A stretch of 64,000 bases of DNA from Bacteroides sp. Its GTDB lineage: Bacteria; Bacteroidota; Bacteroidia; Bacteroidales; Muribaculaceae. The DNA lies in the NCBI GenBank assembly GCA_014801985.1, contig JAAVDD010000013.1:6702-70701 (forward strand), read 5' to 3'. The translations under genes were made by a program, and so were the position numbers. Below are positions 1 to 8,375 of the stretch, piece after piece (position 1 is the stretch's first letter; every line of letters starts with the position of its first letter). A model generated the notes under the pieces. The model was not told the DNA's origin and searched no databases. It saw only the letters and a program-made list of their open reading frames with translations.

Positions 1-126
1 AGCAGCAACCGTCGTGTTGAGGAGGAGGAAGATGAGGATGACGACTACTTCGATCCCACTGCCAATCCCTTCGATCCAAACCAAAAACGCCGTCGGACCA
101 ACAACAATGCCGGATATGGGTATTGA
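1..126 (+). CDS. C-terminal fragment of an unidentified protein
   Basis: An open frame runs from the first base of the window to a TGA at 124-126, giving the last 41 residues of a gene that starts outside. The visible tail is highly acidic (a run of Glu/Asp near its start), then contains two F/Y-D-P repeats (YFDPTANPFDPN), a basic patch (KRRR) and an Asn/Gly/Tyr-rich end. This looks like a disordered C-terminal tail rather than a folded domain, so the family cannot be named. The coding frame is inferred only from the absence of stops and the sensible composition. Confidence 0.6.
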   Translation, partial: SSNRRVEEEEDEDDDYFDPTANPFDPNQKRRRTNNNAGYGY

Positions 127-195
127 GAGGGGATGGAAATGGCGAGTTATAGGTTATAAGGTTATTAGAAATTAGAAAATTCACTCCAAAAGATT

Positions 196-1749
196 ATGAA
201 ATATCCCGTTGGTATCCAAAGTTTTGAATTCATACGCAGGGGAGGATATGTTTATGTAGATAAGACCGACGTAATCCATCATCTCGTGTCTTCGGGCAGC
301 TATTTCTTTTTAGGGCGTCCCCGCAGATTCGGGAAAAGTCTCCTCCTATCTACCCTCGAAGCTTATTTTCAAGGACGTAAAGAGCTCTTCGACGGTCTGG
401 CAATTGATCGCCTCCAGCCCGACGAATGGGAATCATATCCTGTGGTGCGCATTGATCTCAGCGGGCAGAATTTTAATTCTCCGGGGGAATTCACTCATTA
501 TCTTAAAGGATATTTGGAAGATATTGAAACCAAATTCGACCTTAATACTTTTGCAGAAGATATATCCACAAAATTTCGCCGTATTGTTCAAGCCTTGCAC
601 GCTAAATTCAATAAAAAGGTGGTAATTCTTATTGACGAATATGACAGCCCGTTGACAAGGAATAGCAGCAAGCCGGCTTTGCAGGAAGAGATTCGCGGCG
701 AGATGCAGGGCTTCTATTCGGGAATTAAACCGTTGGCCGAGCATGTCCGTTTCTGTATGCTGACGGGTGTGACCAAATACGGGAAGCTGTCAATCTTCTC
801 CACCCTCAATAATCTCGACGACATATCTTTCGATGAAGCTTATTCCTCAATCTGCGGCATCACCGATAGCGAATTGCGTGAATATCTCGGAGACGGATTG
901 AATCGATTGGCCCGGAAATATTCCCTCCCGGTCGAAGCAGCCTATCAGAAAATGAAAGACTATTATGATGGTTACCATTTCTCTGAAAAGCTAATTGATA
1001 TTTATAATCCATTCAGCGTGATGAGTGCGCTTTCCAAAGAACGGTTAGGAGAATACTGGTTTGAAACAGGCACTCCCACCATGTTGGTTGATTTTCTAAG
1101 AAATCCGCAAAAGGAGATCCCTGAGCTCAGCGGTATCAGGGTAAGGCGCGAAACTATCTCCAACATCTCCCTGTTCCAACCGCAGTTTGTCGCGCTTCTT
1201 TATCAGACCGGTTACCTCACCATAAAGGCCTTTGATGCCGAGAGAGATCGCTACACTCTGGATTTCCCCAATCGGGAGGTAAGGCTGGGATTCTTCAGCT
1301 CCTTGCTTCCTATTTACGCTCATCTCCAGCGTTCGGAAACGGATAGTGTATCAGAGAATATCTTGGATGCCATTCTTGAAGGGAGTCCTGAAAAACTAAT
1401 CTCCTGCTTATCCTCCTTTTTAGCATCTATCCCTTCCGGGCTACATAAGCATACAGGCAAATATGAATCCCATTACCAGCTGATACTTTATCTTCTCTTC
1501 CGATTGATAGGCACAAGCGTAAGCGTAGAATATCAGACTTCCGACGGCTTCATCGACATTCTCATAAAGACCGACCGATACATATTCCTAATGGAATTAA
1601 AAGTTGACGGCACAGCCTCGGAAGCTCTCGCTCAGATAGAAGAAAAAGGCTATCCCCTCCCCTTCGCCGCCGACTCGCGAACCCTCTTCCGAATAGGAAT
1701 CAGCTTCGATTCGAAGACAAGAAGGATAAACGACTATTTGATTGGGTAA
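196..1749 (+). CDS. AAA-ATPase-like / PD-(D/E)XK nuclease-like protein (DUF1703 type)
   Basis: A 517-residue protein of the two-domain family common in Bacteroidota genomes, with an N-terminal AAA-ATPase-like domain and a C-terminal PD-(D/E)XK-nuclease-like (DUF1703) domain. The Walker A-like segment is GRPRRFGKS at residues 40-48, and a Walker B-like hhhhDEYD lies at about 143-150. Near the C-terminus, DILI about 15 residues before ELK matches the D...ExK core of PD-(D/E)XK nucleases. The family is usually multicopy and has no settled function; defence or mobile-element roles have been proposed. There is no signal peptide, so it should be cytoplasmic. It stands alone, without a recognisable promoter in the 69-bp gap upstream. 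The IS element begins 26 bp after its stop but does not truncate it. Confidence 0.85.
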   Translation: MKYPVGIQSFEFIRRGGYVYVDKTDVIHHLVSSGSYFFLGRPRRFGKSLLLSTLEAYFQGRKELFDGLAIDRLQPDEWESYPVVRIDLSGQNFNSPGEFTHYLKGYLEDIETKFDLNTFAEDISTKFRRIVQALHAKFNKKVVILIDEYDSPLTRNSSKPALQEEIRGEMQGFYSGIKPLAEHVRFCMLTGVTKYGKLSIFSTLNNLDDISFDEAYSSICGITDSELREYLGDGLNRLARKYSLPVEAAYQKMKDYYDGYHFSEKLIDIYNPFSVMSALSKERLGEYWFETGTPTMLVDFLRNPQKEIPELSGIRVRRETISNISLFQPQFVALLYQTGYLTIKAFDAERDRYTLDFPNREVRLGFFSSLLPIYAHLQRSETDSVSENILDAILEGSPEKLISCLSSFLASIPSGLHKHTGKYESHYQLILYLLFRLIGTSVSVEYQTSDGFIDILIKTDRYIFLMELKVDGTASEALAQIEEKGYPLPFAADSRTLFRIGISFDSKTRRINDYLIG

Positions 1750-1775
1750 AACTCTGAAAGATTTGCTATTGTTAT

Positions 1776-2736
1776 AGAAGTTGTTTAAACTAATTTGATT
1801 TGTGAAATTTTTTAAGGGAAATAACGATAAATGCGAGAAAGTTCCATCCTTTCCAACTGGATACTGTGGTGTCAAAGCGTGTGAGAACAGCTTTGAAACC
1901 ATCCATCCAAGCATTTGTACGTTCAATTTTCCATCTATGTTTATACATCTCTTCATCATAAAGCCATTCCTCCGTGTTTTCTCCTCCGTTGCGGGGATTT
2001 GGACACACATTGGGAATGATGCCGTAGGAGATAAGGGCACTTCTGAGTTCCTTTCCGTCAAATCCTGCATCGAGGTCACAGAAGAGGCCGTCGACAGCAA
2101 TATCTGCCGTACAAAGCTGACTGATGATTTCATCCACCCTGTCCTCTATCTCGAAGAGGTCGGCATGATTGCCAGCCTGAGGCTCAGCCATGGCAAGTGG
2201 TATCCCCTGATTATCCGAAAGGAAAAGCGCATTGGTAGTACATCGCTTTTTCCTTCCCTGATATTCAGTCTTTTCTCCTCCACGGTACGCCGGTGTATGG
2301 GAACCGTCAATATGAGAGATGGAAAGATCAAGCTTACTTTTATTCTTATTGAGGATTCCGGAATAGATCCTCCGCCATTCCTCCTTAACAGACCATTTAC
2401 GGTAATGATGGAAGACTGTGTTCCAACTCGGAAGTTCCCCGCTGAAAAGATGGCCTATCGGCAACAGACGCCACTGGCATCCGCTCTTGAGCTTGTAGAG
2501 GATTGCATTTACAATCTCAACAAGATCGAATTTGGAAGTGAAACCTCTTTTTGCTATCGAAAGATAGGGCATAATTTCAGATTTTATTGTATCTTTGTCG
2601 AGTACAGCGTATTCTGGCATTGGTACGATATATTAGAGTTTGGCGACAATAATATAGTGCGTACTTTGTAGAATGCGCTGTATTTTAATTATTTTACTGC
2701 ATTATTAACATCTCGAAATAAGTTTAAACAACTTCC
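1776..2736 (-). mobile_element. Intact IS5-family insertion sequence
   Basis: A transposase gene is bounded by terminal inverted repeats at 1777-1796 and 2716-2735 (GAAGTTGTTTAAACT-A/T-ATTT), 20 bp with one mismatch. The flanks carry the same short sequence TTAT(A) at 1772-1776 and 2737-2741, consistent with a 3-5 bp target duplication; the exact outer base is ambiguous by one. The element is about 961 bp, and the transposase stop codon lies inside the left terminal repeat. Both ends and the reading frame are intact, so it could be active or recently acquired. It sits between the DUF1703 gene and the porin gene. Confidence 0.9.
1790..2620 (-). CDS. IS5-family DDE transposase
   Basis: A 276-residue transposase. 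The N-terminal third has the DUF4096-like pattern of IS5 transposases (ILYKLKSGCQWRLLP, then W.TVFHHYRKW). DDE residues are visible as the Asp of HIDGSHT, the Asp of AVDGLFCD, and the Glu of YKHRWKIERTNAW, which fits the Y-(2)-R-(3)-E signature of the IS4/IS5 superfamily. Single-ORF size and 0.96-kb element length resemble the IS1031-like subgroup, but the subgroup is inferred. The TAG stop at 1790-1792 overlaps the inner edge of the left inverted repeat. A long antisense frame (1802-2671, + strand) is a shadow of this gene. Confidence 0.92.
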   Translation of the reverse strand: MPEYAVLDKDTIKSEIMPYLSIAKRGFTSKFDLVEIVNAILYKLKSGCQWRLLPIGHLFSGELPSWNTVFHHYRKWSVKEEWRRIYSGILNKNKSKLDLSISHIDGSHTPAYRGGEKTEYQGRKKRCTTNALFLSDNQGIPLAMAEPQAGNHADLFEIEDRVDEIISQLCTADIAVDGLFCDLDAGFDGKELRSALISYGIIPNVCPNPRNGGENTEEWLYDEEMYKHRWKIERTNAWMDGFKAVLTRFDTTVSSWKGWNFLAFIVISLKKFHKSN

Positions 2737-2757
2737 TTATAAGAAACTCAATAATCT

Positions 2758-4446
2758 ATGAAGAAACAGATACTTTTTTTTGCTACAACCTGCATGGCAG
2801 GTTTGTCAGTTTACGGACAGGATGCGAGTGCGATTGACGCATATCGGTTTTCTCAACCGGATTTAAAGGGAACAGCTCGCTTTATGTCTATGGGTGGTGC
2901 TTTCGGTGCATTGGGAGGTGATTTATCCACACTTTCTCAGAATCCCGCAGGTATAGGTGTCTACAGAAGTAACGAAATCGGATTTACACTTGATCTTGAT
3001 TTCCAAAATGCATCCTCCACTTCACAAGGGGTGAAGACAGGTGTGAACCAGACAAAATTCCTTCTTAATAATTTGGGAGGAGTAGCCACACTCCGCCTTC
3101 CAAGTTCAACAGTACCGAATCTTAATTTAGGCTTCACCTATAATAAGGGGGCATCATTTAATCGACGTTATCAAGGAGTCATTCCGCGATTAAATATCTC
3201 GATGAGTAATTATATTGCCGGGACTGCAAACAATAACGGATTGACAGTAGCGGATGTTGAATCTTCTGATAACTTTAATGCTTATAACCCTAACGATGGT
3301 GGTTTGCAGGCACCTTGGCTTACAATTCTGGGATATGACGGCTATCTGATCAATCCTAACGGTGATCCGAATGATCCTTATTGGACAGGGCAGTGGGGGG
3401 AGGCCTCTACTGTGGATGGTGTCACGAACCCGGCAACCTCAGGCTCCGGATACTTCGACGTAATTGAAAAGGGGTCTGTGGATGAATATAATATCGCTAT
3501 TGGAGGTAACATCGCAAATAAGGTCTACTGGGGTATGAATTTCGATATCATTAATTTTGATTATCGTCTTCAGAGTTTATGGGGAGAGAATCTGGAAAAT
3601 GCCTGGGTTTATAATGAATCCACCGGCAATGTAGGACAGACCACTTCACAATGGAATATGCAAAACCTATATCGTGCTAACGGATCAGGTTTCAATTACC
3701 AGCTCGGAGTGATTGTAAAACCAATCCAGGAATTACGTCTTGGTCTTGCCTTCCATACTCCGACATGGTATAACCTTACACAGACCTATAGCGCCGATAT
3801 TCTTGGAAGCTATTATGGTAAGGATTATAATCCCATGACCAACAATGGCACACCCGGTTACTGCGATGTCAATCTCCGTACACCCTGGAAGGTTATAGCC
3901 AGTGCTGCCGCCGTAATTGGATCTAAGCTCATCGTATCAGCCGATTATGAGTGGCAGGCATATCAACACATGAAGCTATCTGAGCCGACATATAATGATT
4001 ATTATTATGATTATTATGCAATTCCAGGTTCTCCTTTCAATCCTGATATATATGCGGAAACCAATCAGGATATCAAGGATTATTATAAACAGACAAATAC
4101 ATTGCGTGTGGGTGCTGAATATAGAGTGACTCCGAAATTTAGTGTACGTGCTGGGTATAGCTTTGTCTCCTCTCCTGTGACATCTAAGGCTAAGGAGAAT
4201 CAGATTCCGGTGTATACTGTCGGCACAGTGACCGACTACCGTTTTGATAATGAAACCAATTATATAACTTGTGGTTTGGGATATAGATTCTCAGGATTCT
4301 ATGTGGATCTGGCCTACGTCTATAAACACATGACAAGTGAATATCATGCATTCTCTCCGGATCCCACTTCAAACATAAGAACTCCTCAGGCAAGCGTATC
4401 ACTCAACAACAGCCAGCTGGTTTTATCCTGTGGGTTAAAATTCTAA
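2758..4446 (+). CDS. OmpP1/FadL/TodX family outer-membrane transport protein
   Basis: A 562-residue protein with an N-terminal signal peptide (MKKQILFFATTCMAGLSVYGQ, cleavage likely after YG). It is followed by the family hallmark RFMSMGGAFGALGGDLSTLSQNPAGIGVYRS, in which the SMGGAF...NPAG pattern marks the hatch region of FadL-type barrels. The remainder alternates amphipathic strands and ends in ...LVLSCGLKF with a C-terminal Phe, typical of outer-membrane barrels. Bacteroidales members are often annotated as hemin receptor or long-chain fatty acid transporter; the true substrate is unknown. Only 21 bp separate the IS right end from the ATG, so its original promoter or leader has been displaced. 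It is convergent with the methyltransferase gene downstream. Confidence 0.85.
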   Translation: MKKQILFFATTCMAGLSVYGQDASAIDAYRFSQPDLKGTARFMSMGGAFGALGGDLSTLSQNPAGIGVYRSNEIGFTLDLDFQNASSTSQGVKTGVNQTKFLLNNLGGVATLRLPSSTVPNLNLGFTYNKGASFNRRYQGVIPRLNISMSNYIAGTANNNGLTVADVESSDNFNAYNPNDGGLQAPWLTILGYDGYLINPNGDPNDPYWTGQWGEASTVDGVTNPATSGSGYFDVIEKGSVDEYNIAIGGNIANKVYWGMNFDIINFDYRLQSLWGENLENAWVYNESTGNVGQTTSQWNMQNLYRANGSGFNYQLGVIVKPIQELRLGLAFHTPTWYNLTQTYSADILGSYYGKDYNPMTNNGTPGYCDVNLRTPWKVIASAAAVIGSKLIVSADYEWQAYQHMKLSEPTYNDYYYDYYAIPGSPFNPDIYAETNQDIKDYYKQTNTLRVGAEYRVTPKFSVRAGYSFVSSPVTSKAKENQIPVYTVGTVTDYRFDNETNYITCGLGYRFSGFYVDLAYVYKHMTSEYHAFSPDPTSNIRTPQASVSLNNSQLVLSCGLKF

Positions 4447-4462
4447 AAAAATCCACTATATG

Positions 4463-4498
4463 AAAGGATGGTGCTCAATTATGGGCATCCATCCTTTT
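4463..4498 (+). terminator. Hairpin terminator between convergent porin and methyltransferase genes
   Basis: AAAGGATGG (4463-4471) pairs with CCATCCTTT (4489-4497). The stem extends inward by TGC/GCA around a one-base bulge, and a short T-run follows. It begins 16 bp after the porin stop and overlaps the last codons of the convergent methyltransferase gene. Confidence 0.6.
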
Positions 4499-5692
4499 CC
4501 CTTCTATAATCATTGGCTTTCCCTTGCGACCTATCCTGAAAGCATAGATAAAATTATTAGGATTCTCTTTGAGTCCAAATTTCGTTCTTATTTCTTCTGC
4601 TTTTGCAGGATAATTTCGAGAAACGACACTGAAGCCACGTCCTTTAAGATGTTTAAGTTCTTTAGAGGTGGGGATTCTTTCAATTTTTATGATCCTACCT
4701 GGAAAATCGGCAATAAGAGAGGGAGAAACATATAATTCTGTGTTGGCAGATATTTTCTTTATATCCGTAAATCTTCTGCATATCTCGCGAGCGGCATTAA
4801 GTTTCATAAGGGCTGAATTAGGTTCATAAAGATAAAATTCAGCTACTATGTCTTGAATTTCCGCAATCGGTATAGATGTTTCATTTTTCTCATTTGTCAA
4901 AGAGAAAGATGATTTGATTCCTTTATCATCAAGATCCACAGCATGTAGTAAAGGTTTACCCGAAATCTCTCTCTTCAGATGAATAAGAACCTCCTTGCAT
5001 TCATTTTTTACACTTACCACATATATGGCATTAATGTATTCAAGCTCATTCCGAATAGCTGATATATCGAGAAGAGGGGAGGCTTTAATGTATAATTCAC
5101 TTCCAGATTCTATTATAATTCGGTATAATTTGGTAACGTCTGGTAAACAATCTGAAAGAGCATAGGTTCTATTTTTGGAAGCATCTCTTCTGGCAGGATC
5201 AATGAAAAATAAATCCGGAAAGATTGTTAGAGATTTTAAATAATCCACACAATCTTTGCACACAACTTCAAGTTTAGGAATATTTAGAACATTGGAATTA
5301 TAGGCTAAAGCATCTGCTTTTATAGGATCAAGTTCAACACATGTCATATTGTTTCCTTGTCTGGCAATTGTCATTGCATCTATACCTAACCCTGTGGTAA
5401 GGTCAACAACCTTCTTTCCCGTTCCAATTAAAGAGGCATGGAAATTTGCCACTCGCTCATCCGAGGCTTGTTCTGAAGAGATAGCGTCAGGAAATAAAAA
5501 GGCCGGATGGGAAAGATAATATGGGATTTTTTTATAAGCCTTGTTCCGACAAGCAATCTGCATCACGGCAAATTTAAGGTCAAAAGATAGTTCCTTCTTA
5601 CTAAATTTCATTAAAATATCCTCAGGCCGAGCGTGAATATGGTCAGATACAAATTGAATTAATTCCTTATGAGTGTCTATTTGAGATTCCAT
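4475..5692 (-). CDS. Class I SAM-dependent methyltransferase with THUMP-like domain (PG_1098 family)
   Basis: A 405-residue protein resembling the Porphyromonas PG_1098 family: an N-terminal helical/ferredoxin-like region, a Rossmann methyltransferase core and a C-terminal THUMP-like domain. SAM-binding motif I is VVDLTTGLGIDA at about residues 95-106, an acidic residue ending strand 2 lies in CVELDP, and a catalytic-loop-like FIDPARRD follows. The IDPAR motif resembles that of RNA/DNA base methyltransferases, so an RNA substrate is plausible but unproven. The ATG at 5692 is taken as start; a candidate promoter with a good -7 box lies just upstream. It diverges from the amidase gene. Confidence 0.75.
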   Translation of the reverse strand: MESQIDTHKELIQFVSDHIHARPEDILMKFSKKELSFDLKFAVMQIACRNKAYKKIPYYLSHPAFLFPDAISSEQASDERVANFHASLIGTGKKVVDLTTGLGIDAMTIARQGNNMTCVELDPIKADALAYNSNVLNIPKLEVVCKDCVDYLKSLTIFPDLFFIDPARRDASKNRTYALSDCLPDVTKLYRIIIESGSELYIKASPLLDISAIRNELEYINAIYVVSVKNECKEVLIHLKREISGKPLLHAVDLDDKGIKSSFSLTNEKNETSIPIAEIQDIVAEFYLYEPNSALMKLNAAREICRRFTDIKKISANTELYVSPSLIADFPGRIIKIERIPTSKELKHLKGRGFSVVSRNYPAKAEEIRTKFGLKENPNNFIYAFRIGRKGKPMIIEGKRMDAHN

Positions 5693-5718
5693 TTTTAAAA
5701 ATTAGTTAAATTATAATT

Positions 5719-5726
5719 CAAAATTA
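5719..5726 (-). promoter_or_regulatory. Candidate -7 box for the methyltransferase gene
   Basis: On the minus strand the sequence reads TAATTTTG, a full match to TAnnTTTG, about 27 nt upstream of the ATG. No good TTTG is found 19-21 nt further upstream, so this is only a half-supported promoter. Confidence 0.4.
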
Positions 5727-5733
5727 AGCATTT

Positions 5734-5766
5734 TTTCTTACTTTTACTCCATTTTAGCTAACTTTG
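5734..5766 (+). promoter_or_regulatory. Candidate promoter of the amidase-MCE operon
   Basis: A TAACTTTG -7 box lies at 5759-5766, preceded after 21 nt by TTTC in a T-run at 5731-5736. The predicted start site would give an ~80-nt leader before the amidase ATG at 5853. Confidence 0.55.
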
Positions 5767-5852
5767 CAAAAAATATACTCATCTCTAAAACGAGAATGGG
5801 CTAAACTTCAATTTTCTCTCCCTTTTTATAGATAAGAAGGATATAAACAAAG

Positions 5853-7328
5853 ATGAAAATAACAAAATCAATATTGAGGTATTTTCTATTGGCAGTAATG
5901 TTATTTACAGGAATGACTTTATTGGCAGCAGAAAAAGATTCAGAGTTTGTCGTAGTAATAGATCCCGGTCATGGTGGACATGATACAGGTGCTATTGATA
6001 ACGGCGTGAAGGAGAAGGATATCAATCTTGCAGTAGCAAAACGATTGCAGGAAGATATACACAAGAAACTCAAGGGAGTCAAGGTGGTGATGACCAGAAG
6101 CAATGATAGTTTTGTAACATTGCAGGGTCGTGCCGATATAGCCAATCGGAACAAAGCTGACCTTTTCATTTCCATCCATACCAACTCTGTAGATGCAAAG
6201 AACCCTAATCGAAAGACTGTGGCAGGAACTTCAGTTTACGCTTTAGGACTACATAAGGATAAAGATAACCTTAATGTTGCAAAACGAGAGAATGCCGTAA
6301 TTGAGCTTGAACAGAACCATGAGCAGAAATATAGTGGATTTGACCCCTCTAAAGATGAATCCTATATCATCTTTGAAATGGCTCAAAAAAAGAATTTAGA
6401 ACAAAGCTTAAAGTTTGCCAACTATGCTCAAAAGCAGCTTGTATCTCATGCCTTACGAAAAGACAGGGGTGTAAAGCAAGCTGGGTTCTGGGTTCTATGG
6501 GCAACTTCAATGCCTGCGGTATTGGTCGAACTTGATTTTATTTGCAATCCTACCTCGGCTCAATTTATGGGTTCTTCGGAAGGTGTTAAAAAAATGGCAG
6601 AGTCGTTATGTTCAGCAGTGGAACAGTATTATAATAGTGTGAAGAATTCCAATGGTGTTGGAAAGCGAGTATCTTTGAATTCAAAAACTAAGGGATCTTC
6701 TCAAAATGTAGCACAAAAGAGTGTTGCATCGACATCAAAATCAGCTTCCGCGGTATCTTCGCATTCAAATACTGTTCAATCCTCTGAAGATAATAGGGGG
6801 GAACTGGTGGGTCAATCAAAAGCAAAGAGGACAGATACTCCACCGACAATTACAAAGTCGTCTGCCAACACACGTGGTGTCACTACTGCGAGAAAGCGTA
6901 GATCCACCTCCTCAAAATTGGCTTCTGAGAAGCGTAATGTCTCCACATCTTCAATTGTTGTTAAGTCGGAAAAAGACTACTTGGCTAAATCCTCTGATAA
7001 GAAACCGGTGGTGAAACAGGAGAAGCCGACCCCGGTAAAGGAGACTCCTAAAGAACGGAAAAAACGTCTTGCTCTTGAGAAGAAGAATAAAGAAAAGGAG
7101 AGAAAAGAAAAAGAGGCTGTTAGAAAAAAGGAAGCAAAAGCTAAGGAAGAAGCCTTGAAGAAAAAACGGAAAGAAGCTCAAAAAAAGACAAACAACAATA
7201 ATAATTCTAAAAAGAAAGTTGTTGTAAATAAGAGCGCATCCTCATCATCTACTAAGAGTAGGGATAATAAGTCCTCTTCCTCCATACAGGTGAAGAAACG
7301 TAAATCGCTTAATTCTAAAAGCAAATAA
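5853..7328 (+). CDS. N-acetylmuramoyl-L-alanine amidase (Amidase_3) with long Ser/Lys-rich tail
   Basis: A 491-residue secreted peptidoglycan hydrolase that cleaves the MurNAc-L-Ala bond. A signal peptide (residues 1-25, ending LLAAE) precedes an Amidase_3 domain at about 30-255. Zinc ligands are His40 in DPGHGGHDTG, Glu54 in GVKEKDIN and His109 in SIHTNS; the catalytic Glu is in PAVLVELDFICNP. From about residue 260 to the end the protein is low complexity: first Ser/Thr-rich, then a highly charged Lys/Glu stretch (KKNKEKERKEKEA...), then Ser/Lys again. This tail probably binds the wall or is a disordered linker. The MCE gene follows 61 bp downstream, a pairing seen widely in Bacteroidota. 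Confidence 0.92.
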   Translation: MKITKSILRYFLLAVMLFTGMTLLAAEKDSEFVVVIDPGHGGHDTGAIDNGVKEKDINLAVAKRLQEDIHKKLKGVKVVMTRSNDSFVTLQGRADIANRNKADLFISIHTNSVDAKNPNRKTVAGTSVYALGLHKDKDNLNVAKRENAVIELEQNHEQKYSGFDPSKDESYIIFEMAQKKNLEQSLKFANYAQKQLVSHALRKDRGVKQAGFWVLWATSMPAVLVELDFICNPTSAQFMGSSEGVKKMAESLCSAVEQYYNSVKNSNGVGKRVSLNSKTKGSSQNVAQKSVASTSKSASAVSSHSNTVQSSEDNRGELVGQSKAKRTDTPPTITKSSANTRGVTTARKRRSTSSKLASEKRNVSTSSIVVKSEKDYLAKSSDKKPVVKQEKPTPVKETPKERKKRLALEKKNKEKERKEKEAVRKKEAKAKEEALKKKRKEAQKKTNNNNNSKKKVVVNKSASSSSTKSRDNKSSSSIQVKKRKSLNSKSK

Positions 7329-7389
7329 TATATAATCCAATGTGGACTATCATTTAATTTGACTACAAAGGAAATGAAAATATAAGGTT

Positions 7390-8322
7390 ATGAAAAAAAT
7401 ATTCAACAAGGAATTTAAAATCGGAGTCTTTGTTATACTTGCAATCCTGATTCTGATCTTTGGAATAGATTACCTTAAAGGAATCAATCTATTCAGCCCT
7501 GCTAATTTCTATTATGCATCCTACAACAATGTTCAGGGTCTGGAAGTGGCTGCTCCCGTCACATGTAATGGATATAAGGTAGGACAGGTCCGTGAGATTT
7601 CCTTTGATTACTCTAATCCTGGGAAAATAAAAGTGCAGCTTGCCTTGAATAAGAATTTCAAAATGCCTGAAAATTCACAGGCAATGATCGCATCTACTCT
7701 TTTGAGTGGTGCATATATTGATATTAAGATGGGGGATAGCAAGAAAATGCTTCCAATTGGTGGGGCCGTAACTCCGACAACGAGTCCGGATCTCATGGCA
7801 ACTGTAAGTAATGACATTATGCCTGCGGTGAGTGAAATGCTCCCTAAGATTGATGCAATTATGGATAATCTTAATGCAGCTACATCCAATCTCGCAGCCA
7901 TTTCAAGCGATCCGGCGTTGGCTACTTCGATTAAGCGTCTTAATGGTATTACAGGCAATGTAAATTCTATTACTGATAACTTCAATGCGGTTTCCGTAGG
8001 TTTAAAAGGGCAGGTCCCGGCTGTTATGAGAAATGTTAATTCTCTTACTTATGGTCTTGATACAATTGTAGCAAACCTTGGGGTCCTATCTTCTCAACTT
8101 AGAACACTTCCCCTTAATTCCACAGCAGATAATTTAAATGAGATTACAGAGAATTTAACGAAATTCTCTAATCAACTTAACGATAAGAATTCTTCTCTTG
8201 GAATGCTTATGAATGATCCTGAACTTTATAACCGATTAAACAATGTTGCAGCCGATGTCGACTCTTTAATTGTGGATATAAAGAAGAATCCTAAACGATA
8301 CATAAGTATTAAACTCTTATAA
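7390..8322 (+). CDS. MCE/MlaD-family lipid transport protein
   Basis: A 310-residue protein with an N-terminal cytoplasmic basic stub (MKKIFNKEFK), one membrane helix (GVFVILAILILIFGIDYL) and a single MCE domain at about 40-120 (YYASYNNVQGLEVAAPVTCNGYKVGQV...). A long helical C-terminal region rich in Asn/Leu heptads follows, the part that assembles needle-like tunnels in other MCE proteins. MlaD-type proteins form hexameric rings that carry phospholipids between inner and outer membrane. No MlaE permease or MlaF ATPase is adjacent, so the partner transporter lies elsewhere. It is probably co-transcribed with the upstream amidase. Confidence 0.88.
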   Translation: MKKIFNKEFKIGVFVILAILILIFGIDYLKGINLFSPANFYYASYNNVQGLEVAAPVTCNGYKVGQVREISFDYSNPGKIKVQLALNKNFKMPENSQAMIASTLLSGAYIDIKMGDSKKMLPIGGAVTPTTSPDLMATVSNDIMPAVSEMLPKIDAIMDNLNAATSNLAAISSDPALATSIKRLNGITGNVNSITDNFNAVSVGLKGQVPAVMRNVNSLTYGLDTIVANLGVLSSQLRTLPLNSTADNLNEITENLTKFSNQLNDKNSSLGMLMNDPELYNRLNNVAADVDSLIVDIKKNPKRYISIKLL

Positions 8323-8346
8323 AAACGACTTCTATTATTTATTTAA

Positions 8347-8375
8347 CAGGCGACCTAAATATTTTGGGTCGCCTG
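8347..8375 (+). terminator. Hairpin after the MCE gene
   Basis: CAGGCGACC (8347-8355) pairs perfectly with GGTCGCCTG (8367-8375) across an 11-nt loop, 24 bp after the MCE stop. There is no clean T-run after it, so termination may be weak or Rho-assisted. Confidence 0.55.

Noticed and set aside
1597-2133. 178-codon minus-strand frame spanning the DUF1703 gene end and the IS
   Set aside because: It crosses an IS boundary and runs antisense to one real gene and out of frame with another; it is a chance frame.
1802-2671. 289-codon open frame on the + strand inside the IS
   Set aside because: It is antisense to a clear DDE transposase with conserved catalytic residues, and its translation has no domain-like character.
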